From Methylobacterium platani (GTDB lineage Bacteria; Pseudomonadota; Alphaproteobacteria; Rhizobiales; Beijerinckiaceae), in NCBI RefSeq assembly GCF_001653715.1, contig NZ_LWHQ01000027.1, forward strand, positions 1-64,000: a DNA stretch of 64,000 nt, in the 5' to 3' direction. The position numbers were made by a program, and so were the translations under genes. How positions within the stretch are numbered: position 1 is the stretch's first letter; every line of letters begins with the position of its first letter. The notes under the pieces are model-generated. The model saw only the letters and a list, made by a program, of their open reading frames with translations. It ran no database searches and was not told the DNA's origin. Of the stretch, positions 7,341 to 15,648 are shown in pieces.

Positions 7341-8892
7341 GCTTCGTCTCCGCGAAGAAGGGGGGCAGGCCGGTCTTCGGGTTGCGCGTGCCGGCCCAGA
7401 ACAGGGTTTCGGCCCGGGTCAGCGCCCGCCAGCGCCGCCCCACGGCCTTCGACAGGCCGGCATCCGCCTCCACGACGAGGGGCCAGGCGATCGTGTGGAC
7501 GAGGTACCGCACCCAGGCCCCGCGGGCGGAGGCGGGCTCGGTGCCCGGCTCGAACTCGGCCCACAGGTTCTCGAAGAACGTTGCATCGACCGCGCGATCG
7601 AATCGGCCGAGAAGGTCCCGCGCACGGGCCTCCGCGCCCTTGTTCTTGTAGTCGATCGTCTCCGGCCCGTTCTGGAAGAGGGCGAGCAGCGCGGGCTTCA
7701 GGACGCGGTTCTGGATGTCGCCGGCAAGCGCGACCCGTTCCATCGCGGCCCGCCCGAGACGATCGGTGTCGCGGCGCCGGATCCTGTCGCGAACGACCCT
7801 GGTGACCGATACGCGCCGCTCGTGGAGGCCTTCCCTCTTGCCCTGCCCGCGGGTCAAAGCACATGCCACGATGACGAGCCCCTCGTCGCCGTCGGTAGGA
7901 AGTGTCTCGGCGAGCACCGGCAGCGCGTGCCCGTCCTGCCCGAAGAGCAGACGGACCATGCGCCGGTAGTGAAAACCGCTGGCATCGACGGTGAGGATTC
8001 TGATGCCGTCCTTGTCGGTCACCGTCGGCGCCCAGGGGTCGCCGGGCGCGCCGCCCGGGATCGGCACGATGCGCGGCACCTTCGAGCCCCCGGCCCGGGC
8101 AGCAATGCGGCCGCCCTCGTCGACGAGCCGGACCCGCCGGCAGATCTCGACATAGAGCGGGTCGAGTTCGGAGGGCTGGAGCGATCCCGCACCGTCCCAC
8201 GGGCGCAGCCAGACGAGCCCGAGACCGTCGCGGGCCGCGTGGACCGGCGAGGGCTCGTCCGTCTGGCGGCGCGCGACCAGGGCCTCGACGTCGCGCCGGA
8301 CCTGCGACATCGTCCCTTCGGCCGGCGCGATGCTGAAGGCCGGGCGGTTGGCAAAGCCGCCGTTCATGCGGCTGATCCCGTAATTCCCTGCCCCCAGGAA
8401 ACCTTCGGTCGTCTGCAGCGTCACGAGCGCGAACAGCCAGTCGTCCGGCTCCGCCGCCATCATGACCTCGCTCTTGAGGTCGTGGTTCTTGGACGTGACC
8501 AGCATGTCGAGCGCGTCCGGCGTCGGAACGGCGTTCTTGAGGTCCTTCAGCCCGCCCGGGATCGGCGGCTGCAGCAGCGCCGGCTTGTCGGGCGGCGTGA
8601 CGAGGCACCAGGGCTCGTCGCCCGGGAAGTCGGGGGTCAGCCCGCGCAGCAATCCGCACCAGGACGCCTCGTCCTCCGGCATCGCATCGCGGCCGGCCCG
8701 GATCAGCGCGAGGGCGCCGAGCTGCACCAGAAAGGCGTGCCAGGCGTGGCGTTGGTGAGGACGGAGTGCCGGAAAAGCATCGATCTTGTTCCGGGCGAGG
8801 GCGGCGAGGACGCCGGACAAGGACGCGAACAGCAAGTCGCCATCCCGTGTGCGAACGCGCAACAGCGCCTCGACGCATGCATTCCGGACCAT
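7324..8892 (-). CDS. cse1: Cascade large subunit Cse1 (CasA)
   Basis: The 522-residue large subunit recognises the PAM and recruits Cas3. Recognisable segments are ALRPHQRHAWHAFLVQLGAL, TTEGFLGAGNYGISRMNGGF and the C-terminal four-helix region. The ATG at 8892 has GGGAGAGG about 8 bp upstream. It is the first gene of the Cascade operon and has its own upstream region of about 130 bp, separate from cas3. That region carries a seed match to the mini-array spacer, so Cascade may bind and repress its own promoter. Confidence 0.95.
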   Translation of the reverse strand: MVRNACVEALLRVRTRDGDLLFASLSGVLAALARNKIDAFPALRPHQRHAWHAFLVQLGALALIRAGRDAMPEDEASWCGLLRGLTPDFPGDEPWCLVTPPDKPALLQPPIPGGLKDLKNAVPTPDALDMLVTSKNHDLKSEVMMAAEPDDWLFALVTLQTTEGFLGAGNYGISRMNGGFANRPAFSIAPAEGTMSQVRRDVEALVARRQTDEPSPVHAARDGLGLVWLRPWDGAGSLQPSELDPLYVEICRRVRLVDEGGRIAARAGGSKVPRIVPIPGGAPGDPWAPTVTDKDGIRILTVDASGFHYRRMVRLLFGQDGHALPVLAETLPTDGDEGLVIVACALTRGQGKREGLHERRVSVTRVVRDRIRRRDTDRLGRAAMERVALAGDIQNRVLKPALLALFQNGPETIDYKNKGAEARARDLLGRFDRAVDATFFENLWAEFEPGTEPASARGAWVRYLVHTIAWPLVVEADAGLSKAVGRRWRALTRAETLFWAGTRNPKTGLPPFFAETKRDDAA

Positions 8893-8930
8893 TTGGTTGG
8901 CCTCTCCCGACCCAAGACTGCTGTCGCACC

Positions 8931-8960
8931 ACTACACTTTCAAGTTGTTTTCGAACTCAA
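8931..8960 (-). promoter_or_regulatory. Candidate cse1 operon promoter
   Basis: On the minus strand TTGAGT (8960-8955) and TGTAGT (8936-8931) are separated by 18 bp and match 4 of 6 bases each of the -35 and -10 consensus. The start of transcription would be near 8924, about 30 nt before cse1. Two TTCGAA palindromes (8950-8955 and 8964-8969), 14 bp apart, could also be a protein operator. Confidence 0.4.
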
Positions 8961-8976
8961 TAATTCGAACGTCATT
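8945..8976 (-). promoter_or_regulatory. Predicted Cascade binding site (target of mini-array spacer)
   Basis: Minus-strand bases 8976-8966 read AATGACGTTCG. The mini-array spacer starts AATGAGGTTCG. Ten of eleven agree, and the mismatch is at spacer position 6, which is flipped out in type I-E Cascade. Bases 12-32 do not match beyond chance. The three bases on the PAM side are AAA. The 32-bp footprint would cover the candidate -35 of cse1. Seed-only pairing is what is known for crRNA-like regulators that bind without triggering Cas3 cutting. Binding has not been shown. Confidence 0.5.
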
Positions 8977-9023
8977 TTTATAGCCTCCCGGCAGCTTGTG
9001 CCGCCTGTCTAGGCCCGGCAAAA

Positions 9024-9112
9024 AGAAGCCCCGCCTGCGCGGGGATTGACCCAATGAGGTTCGCGGGCTTTTCGCGGCTTCAGCGGCTCCCCCGCCAACG
9101 CGGGGTTCACTC
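9024..9112 (+). CRISPR. Degenerate inverted two-repeat mini-array (crRNA-like RNA gene)
   Basis: Two diverged copies of the array repeat lie on the plus strand at 9024-9051 (22 of 28 bases match) and 9085-9112 (23 of 28), so opposite in direction to the main array. Their start-to-start distance is 61 bp, exactly the period of the main array, leaving a 33-nt interval (C at 9052 and a 32-nt spacer, 9053-9084). Both keep the perfect 6-bp stem CCCCGC/GCGGGG (loops CTGC and CAAC), while changes fall in loops and flanks. The second repeat overlaps the cas3 stop codon. This layout resembles the CreR/CreA-type crRNA-like genes found inside other cas loci. No clear promoter was recognised. Confidence 0.75.
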
Positions 9113-11746
9113 CATCCGCCTCAGCCCAAGACGATCATACGTGAACGCAATTGAGCCGAGGCGGAAAGTGAACCCTCCCGCTTCATCGAGCGGTTCCACA
9201 TCTTGGGGCTGGGCCTCGACCGGCACATCTCCGGCCATGTGGTGCGGCAGCTTCAGCGCCGGCACGAGCCGCCCGAAGGGCCCGATCGGCAACGGGCGCT
9301 CGCCGGACATGAAGTCGACGTGCCGGTCTGCGCCGCCAAGGCGGGTGGCGATGACCTCGTCGGGTTCGATCCGGAAGGTGCTGAACCGCTGATCGAAGCG
9401 CAGCAGGGCGCCTTGCGCGGCGCTGAGGTCGGCGAAATATTTTCCCGTGCGCTTGTCGAAGTGCGGCCTCCAGTCGGGATCGGTGGCCATCAGCTCCGCT
9501 TCGATCGCGCAGAGTGCATCGGGATGGGTCGCCGCCTCCACGAGCTGGCGGTTCATGTCCGGGATGGTCCAGACGGACTTGGCATCGACGAGCCGCCGGG
9601 TCAGTTCGAGGATGCGCAGATCCTCGTAGACGCCGCCCTTCTCGCCGGATCCAAGACCGTACGCGCGAAGGCTCGTGCGAATGAGCTCACGGGCTTCGGG
9701 GACGAGCACGAGAGCCCGCGGCTCCTCATACCCGTGAGGGCGCGTCCGGCCGGCATGCCGGTGGAGCCGGCCGATCCGCTGCAGCAGGACGTCGACCGGG
9801 CACAGGTCGGTGAGCAGCAGGTCGGCATCGAGATCGAGCGACTGCTCAAGGGTCTGGGTGCCGACCACGATGCAGCCGCCGGTCGCACGCTCCCGCCCGA
9901 TGGTGCTTTCGACGGCCGCGTCGAGGACGCGCCGGTCAGGCTCGGCGAAGCGGGAATGATGCAGCGTCGCTACCCGCCGCCCGTCCGCATGCGGTGCTTG
10001 GTACAGCAGCGCTCCGTCCGAAATGCCGACCCGCGCCTCCAGCGCCTCCTGGGTCCGCAGCGCCTGCCCGACCGTGTTGCGGATGATCAGCACCTTGGCG
10101 CCGTCAAGGGCCGCCGAGAGGGCCGTTTCCGCGACGGCGTCGGGATCGGTCAGGATTGGGCGGGCCTCCATGCGCACGGGCTTCGGCTGCCCGGCCAGGC
10201 CGAGTTGCTGGCGGCGCTCGATTCCGTCCTCGTACCAGGACAGAGCCGGGTAGGGCACGGTGTCCGCCTCGACCCGGCCCGGGACCTCCCCGCTTCCGAG
10301 CAGGCGAGCGCGCGCCCCCGCGCCGAGCGTTGCGGACAGGAGCAGCGCATGGCCGCCCGCCCCGACATGGAAGCGGAGCAGGTTCGTCAGCAGGTGCTCC
10401 ATGTACGTATCGGAGGCGTGGACCTCGTCGATCACGAGAAGCTTGTTGAGGAGCGAGGCGGCCCGCAGATGCGCGTGCTTCACCCGCACTGATCCGAGCA
10501 GCACCTGGTCGATCGTGCCGACGGCGATCGGGGCCGCGAGGAACCGCTTCGGATGCTCGGCGGCCCAGCGGGCGGCGCGGTCGCCATCGTCGCTCCATTG
10601 GACGTCGAAATCGGGCAGGCGCGTACCTTCCGCCTCGTCGACGTGCATCTGCCCGGGAACCGCGAGAACGACGGCCGGCCGCTCCTGTGGTGGGAAGACG
10701 TTGTCCCGGAAGCGCTTGACCCTTTCGAAGATCTGCGTGGCCGCCACGCGCGTCGGCAGCGCGAAATAAAGGCCATCGACGGCCCCCGCGCGGAACAGTT
10801 CGGCGTACCGCCACAGCGCGGCCTCGGTCTTGCCGGAGCCGGTCTCGGCCTCCAGAACCAGCAGCCGCGCGGGATGGCGGGCCGTCTCGGCCTGGATCGG
10901 CTTCGCCACGAACGGCTCACGACCCTGCTGCGCGAAGGCGCCGGCGAAGCTCGCGCCGATCTGATGCTCGGCCGCGCGCGCGGGCCGCGCATCGAGCCCG
11001 GTCGCGGGCAGGACGAGAGCCAGCCGTTCCCGCGCGAAGGCCATCCTGTCGGCGTGGCGACCGTTGTCGAAGGGGAAGAAACCGGGAGCGGGATTCGAGC
11101 CGAGCCAGTCGGCGAGCATGAGGAGCCCCGCGAAGGCATGCTCGAAGCCCGCAAGGTCGGGCAATGGCTCAGCGTCCGCCAGGGCCTCCCCGAACCACGT
11201 GTCGAAGGCCGCGCGCATCGGCGCGAGCTTCGCGACGGGATCTCCGGAGCCGGCGCGCCAATGCGCCGAGGCATCCTTGATGTCGGCGTGCCGCCCTTCG
11301 TCGCCCAGGGCCCAGGGCCGTCCGTGATGCGCGAACACGGCGTCGAACAACCGGGAGCCGTCGGTGAGCCACGCCTCGACCCGGTCGAGCCCCAGCGTCT
11401 CGCTCATGCGGTCACATACCGCCTCCGCGCCGCGCCCACCGGAAAACACCCAGGCGAGTTCATCGATATGGCCGACCGGCGGCGCGCCGACATCCGACCG
11501 GGCTTGAAAACCGCGATTGGCCTTCCCGATATCGTGGAGGAACGCAAGCGCCGAGAGCTTGCTCGAGAATGCGTCGTTCTCCGTTGTTTTGATCGATCCC
11601 AGACATCTCAAACGTTCGCCGATCAGCGGTATCTTGATCAGCGCCTCGAGTGCCGCGCTGACATCAGCGGAATGTCCGACCAGGGAATGCCATTTACCGT
11701 CAGATCCCCGCTTCGCCCACAGCTCGTCATGCAAGAAGGCCTTCAC
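9107..11746 (-). CDS. cas3: CRISPR-associated helicase/nuclease Cas3
   Basis: The 879-residue protein degrades DNA marked by Cascade. The N-terminal HD nuclease shows HSLVGHSADVSAAL, FLHDIGKANRGFQ and VFAHHGRPW. The SF2 helicase part shows Walker A (ETGSGKTEAA), the DEVH box (LLVIDEVHASDTYM), motif III (LLSATL), GTQTLEQSLDLDAD and motif VI (QRIGRLHRH). The GTG at 11746 has AGGAGG 6 bp upstream. It is transcribed ahead of, and separately from, cse1 by a 214-bp gap that holds the mini-array. No disabling change is seen. Confidence 0.96.
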   Translation of the reverse strand: MKAFLHDELWAKRGSDGKWHSLVGHSADVSAALEALIKIPLIGERLRCLGSIKTTENDAFSSKLSALAFLHDIGKANRGFQARSDVGAPPVGHIDELAWVFSGGRGAEAVCDRMSETLGLDRVEAWLTDGSRLFDAVFAHHGRPWALGDEGRHADIKDASAHWRAGSGDPVAKLAPMRAAFDTWFGEALADAEPLPDLAGFEHAFAGLLMLADWLGSNPAPGFFPFDNGRHADRMAFARERLALVLPATGLDARPARAAEHQIGASFAGAFAQQGREPFVAKPIQAETARHPARLLVLEAETGSGKTEAALWRYAELFRAGAVDGLYFALPTRVAATQIFERVKRFRDNVFPPQERPAVVLAVPGQMHVDEAEGTRLPDFDVQWSDDGDRAARWAAEHPKRFLAAPIAVGTIDQVLLGSVRVKHAHLRAASLLNKLLVIDEVHASDTYMEHLLTNLLRFHVGAGGHALLLSATLGAGARARLLGSGEVPGRVEADTVPYPALSWYEDGIERRQQLGLAGQPKPVRMEARPILTDPDAVAETALSAALDGAKVLIIRNTVGQALRTQEALEARVGISDGALLYQAPHADGRRVATLHHSRFAEPDRRVLDAAVESTIGRERATGGCIVVGTQTLEQSLDLDADLLLTDLCPVDVLLQRIGRLHRHAGRTRPHGYEEPRALVLVPEARELIRTSLRAYGLGSGEKGGVYEDLRILELTRRLVDAKSVWTIPDMNRQLVEAATHPDALCAIEAELMATDPDWRPHFDKRTGKYFADLSAAQGALLRFDQRFSTFRIEPDEVIATRLGGADRHVDFMSGERPLPIGPFGRLVPALKLPHHMAGDVPVEAQPQDVEPLDEAGGFTFRLGSIAFTYDRLGLRRME

Positions 11747-11805
11747 AGAACGCCTCCTGGAGCCGACTCGCGTGACTCGTCAGTGAAAAACTTCAGGTGG
11801 CGAAT

Positions 11806-12299
11806 TCAGCACTTTGCGTCCATCGGCGCAAGACCATTTTCCACCACAAGTACCCTGTCCCCCATCTCGAACGCCGGCCCCGCCGTGATGTGCGCGATCG
11901 CCTCATCCCCCCGCGCTGCCCTGTCCGCACCGACCGCCGGCCGCGGCTGCCGGCCGGCGGAGAGCTCGGTGGCGAAGGCGACGACGTCGGCGCTGGTCGA
12001 GCAGGGTTTGGCGGCGATGTCGAAGGTCTTGATGGCGGTGAGCGCCTGCGCCTTGGTCCGGCCGATGGCGCGACGGCTCGCGGCGACGGAGCGGTCGAAC
12101 GCCGCGCTCAGCGGCGGATCCTCCGCCTTCTTTCCGGCCACGGCGCCGGGTAGGGAGGGCTCGCGCTCCCGCGTCTTGATCCAGGCGGCGGTCGAAGGTC
12201 TTGGTCTCGCGGTGGGTGACGACGACTTGCGTGACGACGACCTGGGCCTGAGACCCGATGGACCCGTCCTTGCGCTTGCGCTCGACGATGGGTCCCACG
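11806..12299 (-). pseudogene. Truncated, frameshifted tyrosine integrase at dusA
   Basis: From a start near 12299 the minus strand encodes VGPIVERKRKDGSIGSQAQV and HRETKTFDRR, the usual arm-type N-terminus of alphaproteobacterial tyrosine integrases. The frame then shifts, probably by a small deletion of the expected PAAAA stretch, and goes on as AAWIKTREREPSLPG, FDRSVAASRRAIGRTKAQAL and TAIKTFDIAAKPCSTSADVV, the core-binding domain. The catalytic domain with the R-H-R-Y residues is absent. Its position next to the 5' end of dusA fits the known DusA-integrase family of prophages and islands. It is taken as the dead integrase of the island. Confidence 0.65.
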
Positions 12300-12410
12300 G
12301 CAAGCTACAGCATGGGCTCCAGGGCCACAGCATTGCCGTAGATGCCGCCACGGGATGGGGCGAAACCCGCGGCCAAGGCCGCGAACGGTCCAGCATGGAG
12401 ATGGGTGCAG

Positions 12411-13442
12411 GTGACTGCGGCGGTTGAAAAATCCAGCAATGCCAGCGCGTGGCGGTTTTCGGTTGCACCGATGATGGACTGGACCGACCGGCATTGCCGG
12501 GCGTTCCACCGCACTCTCTCGGCCTGCGCGCTCCTCTACACCGAGATGGTGACGACCGGGGCGGTGCTGCACGGGCCGCGGGAGCGGCTGATCGGGTTCG
12601 ATGCGGCGGAGCATCCGGTGGCGATCCAGCTCGGCGGGTCGGATCCGGGCGATCTCGCGGCGGCGGCCCGGATCGCCGAGGAGTTCGGCTATCGCGAGGT
12701 GAACCTGAATGTCGGCTGCCCCTCCGACCGGGTGCAGGACGGGCGCTTCGGCGCCTGCCTGATGCGCGAGCCGGCCCTGGTCGGCGAGTGCGTCGCCGCC
12801 ATGAAGGCGGCGGTCGCGGTGCCGGTGACGGTGAAGTGCCGCATCGGCGTCGACGACCAGGACCCGGAGGCGGCGCTCGACGCGCTGACCGCGTCCGTGC
12901 GGGCGGCGGGCGTCGACGCGCTCGTCGTGCATGCCCGCAAGGCCTGGCTCAAGGGATTGTCGCCGAAGGAGAACCGGGACATCCCGCCCCTCGATTACGG
13001 CCGGGTCCATCGCCTGAAGGCCGCGAATCCCGATCTGGCCGTAGCCCTCAACGGCGGCCTGCAGGACCTCGCGGCCGCGAGGGCCGCGCTCGAGCCGGTG
13101 GACGGCCTCGCCCTCGACGGGGTGATGCTCGGGCGCGCGGCCTATGCCGAGCCGGCCCTGCTGCTCGGCGTCGATCCCGGGCTGTTCGGCGAACCGGCGC
13201 CGGTGGCCGATCCGTTCGCGGCGGTCCAAGCCTACGAGCCCTACATCGCCGCCCGGCTCCGGGAGGGGGTGCGTCTGCACGCCATGACCCGCCACATGCT
13301 CGGCCTGTTCAACGGCAGGCCCGGAGCGCGGCCCTTTCGCCGCCACCTCTCGGTCGCCGGGACGCGGCCGGATGCGAACCTCGACACCCTGCGCGAGGCG
13401 GTGGCGCTGGTCTCCCGCGAGCCGGCGAGCGCGGCGGCCTGA
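12411..13442 (+). CDS. dusA: tRNA-dihydrouridine synthase A
   Basis: The FMN enzyme reduces uridines in the D-loop of tRNA. Signature segments are SVAPMMDWTDRHCR, LLYTEMVTTGAVLHG, NLNVGCPSDRVQDGRFGACL with the catalytic Cys, and VVHARKAWLKGLSPKENR. I place the start at a GTG at 12411 (343 residues); the frame is open upstream to 12342. The first codons before SNASAWRFSVAPMM may have been supplied by the island, since dusA 5' ends are attachment sites for one integrase family and an integrase remnant lies directly upstream. Confidence 0.93.
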   Translation: MTAAVEKSSNASAWRFSVAPMMDWTDRHCRAFHRTLSACALLYTEMVTTGAVLHGPRERLIGFDAAEHPVAIQLGGSDPGDLAAAARIAEEFGYREVNLNVGCPSDRVQDGRFGACLMREPALVGECVAAMKAAVAVPVTVKCRIGVDDQDPEAALDALTASVRAAGVDALVVHARKAWLKGLSPKENRDIPPLDYGRVHRLKAANPDLAVALNGGLQDLAAARAALEPVDGLALDGVMLGRAAYAEPALLLGVDPGLFGEPAPVADPFAAVQAYEPYIAARLREGVRLHAMTRHMLGLFNGRPGARPFRRHLSVAGTRPDANLDTLREAVALVSREPASAAA

Positions 13443-13538
13443 GGATCAGACCTGCGGTCAGCTTGGCAGCCGGCCGGTCCGCGGGCATGTTCGCTAGCGA
13501 ACAGGCTCGTGCCCGAGGGCAGGCTGGCTTCCTGGGGA

Positions 13539-15635
13539 ATGACGGACCGGATGATCGCACTCGACGACGGAGCGCCCGCGCCGCTCGGCGCCCATTTCGA
13601 CGGGCGCGGGGTCAATGTCGCGCTGTTCTCCGCCCATGCGACGGCGGTGGACCTGTGCCTGTTCGACCCGACGGGCCGGATCCAGACCGACGTGATCCGG
13701 CTGCCGCGGCGCACCGACGACGTCTGGCACGGCTACCTGTCTGGCGTGCTGCCCGGCCAGCTCTACGGCTACCGGGTGCACGGCCCGTGGGAGCCGGGGC
13801 GGGGCCACCGCTTCAACCCGCACAAGCTCCTCCTCGACCCCTATGCCCGCGAGATCCACGGCCGGGTGCGCTGGCACGACGCGCTCTACCCCGCTCGCCG
13901 CGGCAGCCATCGCGAGGACGCGCTCGACCGGCGCGACAGCGCCCCGATGATGCCGAAGGGCGTGATCACCGCCCCCGAGGCGCCGGTCCACGACGATCCG
14001 CCCCTGCGCCACCCGCTGGTCGACAGCGTGATCTACGAGGCCCATGTCCGGGCCCTGACCCAGGCCCATCCCGGGGTGCCGCTGCCCTGGCGCGGATCCT
14101 ACGCGGCGTTGGGCCACCCGGCGATCGTCGATCACCTCGTGCGCCTCGGCGTCACGGCGATCGAGCTCCTGCCGATCCAGGCCTTCGTCGACGACCGCTT
14201 CCTGGTCGAGAAGGGCCTTTCCAACTTCTGGGGCTACTCGCCGCTCAACTACTTCTCGCCCGAGCCGCGCTATCTCGGCCCCGCGGGGACCGCCGGCCTC
14301 AAGAGCGCGATCCGCCAGCTCCACGCCGCCGGCATCGAGGTGCTGATCGACGTGGTCTACAACCACACCTGCGAGGGCGACCATACCGGCCCGAGCCTGT
14401 CGTTCCGCGGCATCGACAATGCGAGCTACTACAAGCTCCAGCCCGACGATCCGCGCCGCGACATCGACTGCACCGGCTGCGGCAACACCCTCGACGTGGC
14501 GGTGCCGCGGGTGATGCAGATGGTGCTCGATTCCCTGCGCCACTGGGTCGAGGCCTACCGCATCGACGGCTTCCGCTTCGACCTCGCCTCGAGCCTCGCC
14601 CGCTCGCCGCACGATTTCACGCCGCGGGCCGCGGTGCTGCAGGCGATGGCGCAGGATCCGGTCCTGTCGCGGGTCAAGCTCATCGCCGAGCCGTGGGACA
14701 TCGGCATGGGCGGCTACCAGCTCGGCGGCTTTCCCGTCGGCTGGAGCGACTGGAACGACCAGTTCCGCGACGCGGCGCGGGGCTTCTGGCGCGGCGATGC
14801 CGGCCAGCTGCCGAAGCTGACGCAAGGACTCACCGGCTCCAAGGAGATCTTTTCCGCCTCCGGCCGCGGGCCGTCCGCCAGCATCAACTTCATCGCCTCG
14901 CACGACGGCTACACGCTGGCCGACGTCGTCGCCTACGAGGAGAAGCACAACGAGGCCAACGGCGAGGGCAACCGCGACGGCCACGGCCACAACGTCTCGC
15001 GCAACTACGGCGTCGAGGGGCCGACCGACGATCCCACGATCCTGTCCCTGCGGGCGCGCCAGAAGCGCAACCTGCTCGCTACGATCCTGCTCGCCCAGGG
15101 CGTGCCGATGCTGCTGATGGGCGACGAGCGCTCGCGCAGCCAGGGCGGCAACAACAACGCCTATTGCCAGGACAACCCCACCTCCTGGGTCGACTGGGAG
15201 ACCGATGGCGGCGACCCGGACCTCACCGCGTTCACCAGGTACCTCCTGGCGCTGCGCCGCGATCACCGGGCCCTGCGGCGGCGCAAGTTCCTCACCGGCG
15301 AGACAGTGGCGGCGGGAGGGCTCAAGGACGTGCACTGGCTCTCGCCCTGCGGTGCCGAGATGGACGAGACGGCCTGGGGCGATGCCGAGCGCCGCGCCTT
15401 CGGCATGCAGATCGGCAACGATGCTCCGGATGGGCGCCGCCTCCTGATCCTCGCCAATGCCGGCGAGGCGGTGCTGGATTTCCAGCTCGCCAAGGTCATC
15501 GGCGGGCCGTGGACGCCGCTCTTCGACACGACCGTCGCGGATGGGCGGCCGGTGGGGCGGGAGGCGGTGCGGCGCGGGGGAAGCCTGCGCCTGCCCGGGC
15601 GGGCGCTCCTCGTGCTCGCGCGGGATGGGGCGTAG
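13539..15635 (+). CDS. glgX: Glycogen debranching enzyme GlgX
   Basis: This GH13 enzyme cleaves alpha-1,6 branches of limit dextrins. The CBM48 domain comes first (PLGAHFDGRGVNVALFSAHA), then the catalytic barrel: DVVYNHT, the nucleophile region YRIDGFRFDLAS, the acid/base region LIAEPWDIG and FIASHDG. The length of about 698 residues fits the family. I chose the ATG at 13539 (MTDRMIALDDG), with GGGG just upstream; a GTG at 13509 is possible. It stands alone here, without other glg genes. Confidence 0.92.
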   Translation: MTDRMIALDDGAPAPLGAHFDGRGVNVALFSAHATAVDLCLFDPTGRIQTDVIRLPRRTDDVWHGYLSGVLPGQLYGYRVHGPWEPGRGHRFNPHKLLLDPYAREIHGRVRWHDALYPARRGSHREDALDRRDSAPMMPKGVITAPEAPVHDDPPLRHPLVDSVIYEAHVRALTQAHPGVPLPWRGSYAALGHPAIVDHLVRLGVTAIELLPIQAFVDDRFLVEKGLSNFWGYSPLNYFSPEPRYLGPAGTAGLKSAIRQLHAAGIEVLIDVVYNHTCEGDHTGPSLSFRGIDNASYYKLQPDDPRRDIDCTGCGNTLDVAVPRVMQMVLDSLRHWVEAYRIDGFRFDLASSLARSPHDFTPRAAVLQAMAQDPVLSRVKLIAEPWDIGMGGYQLGGFPVGWSDWNDQFRDAARGFWRGDAGQLPKLTQGLTGSKEIFSASGRGPSASINFIASHDGYTLADVVAYEEKHNEANGEGNRDGHGHNVSRNYGVEGPTDDPTILSLRARQKRNLLATILLAQGVPMLLMGDERSRSQGGNNNAYCQDNPTSWVDWETDGGDPDLTAFTRYLLALRRDHRALRRRKFLTGETVAAGGLKDVHWLSPCGAEMDETAWGDAERRAFGMQIGNDAPDGRRLLILANAGEAVLDFQLAKVIGGPWTPLFDTTVADGRPVGREAVRRGGSLRLPGRALLVLARDGA

Positions 15636-15648
15636 CGCCGGCACCCCG

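Noticed and set aside
9024..9112. Two GC hairpins read as transcription terminators of cas3
   Set aside because: Neither has a T tract in the cas3 direction, and both match the CRISPR repeat at 22-23 of 28 bases with the exact 61-bp spacing.
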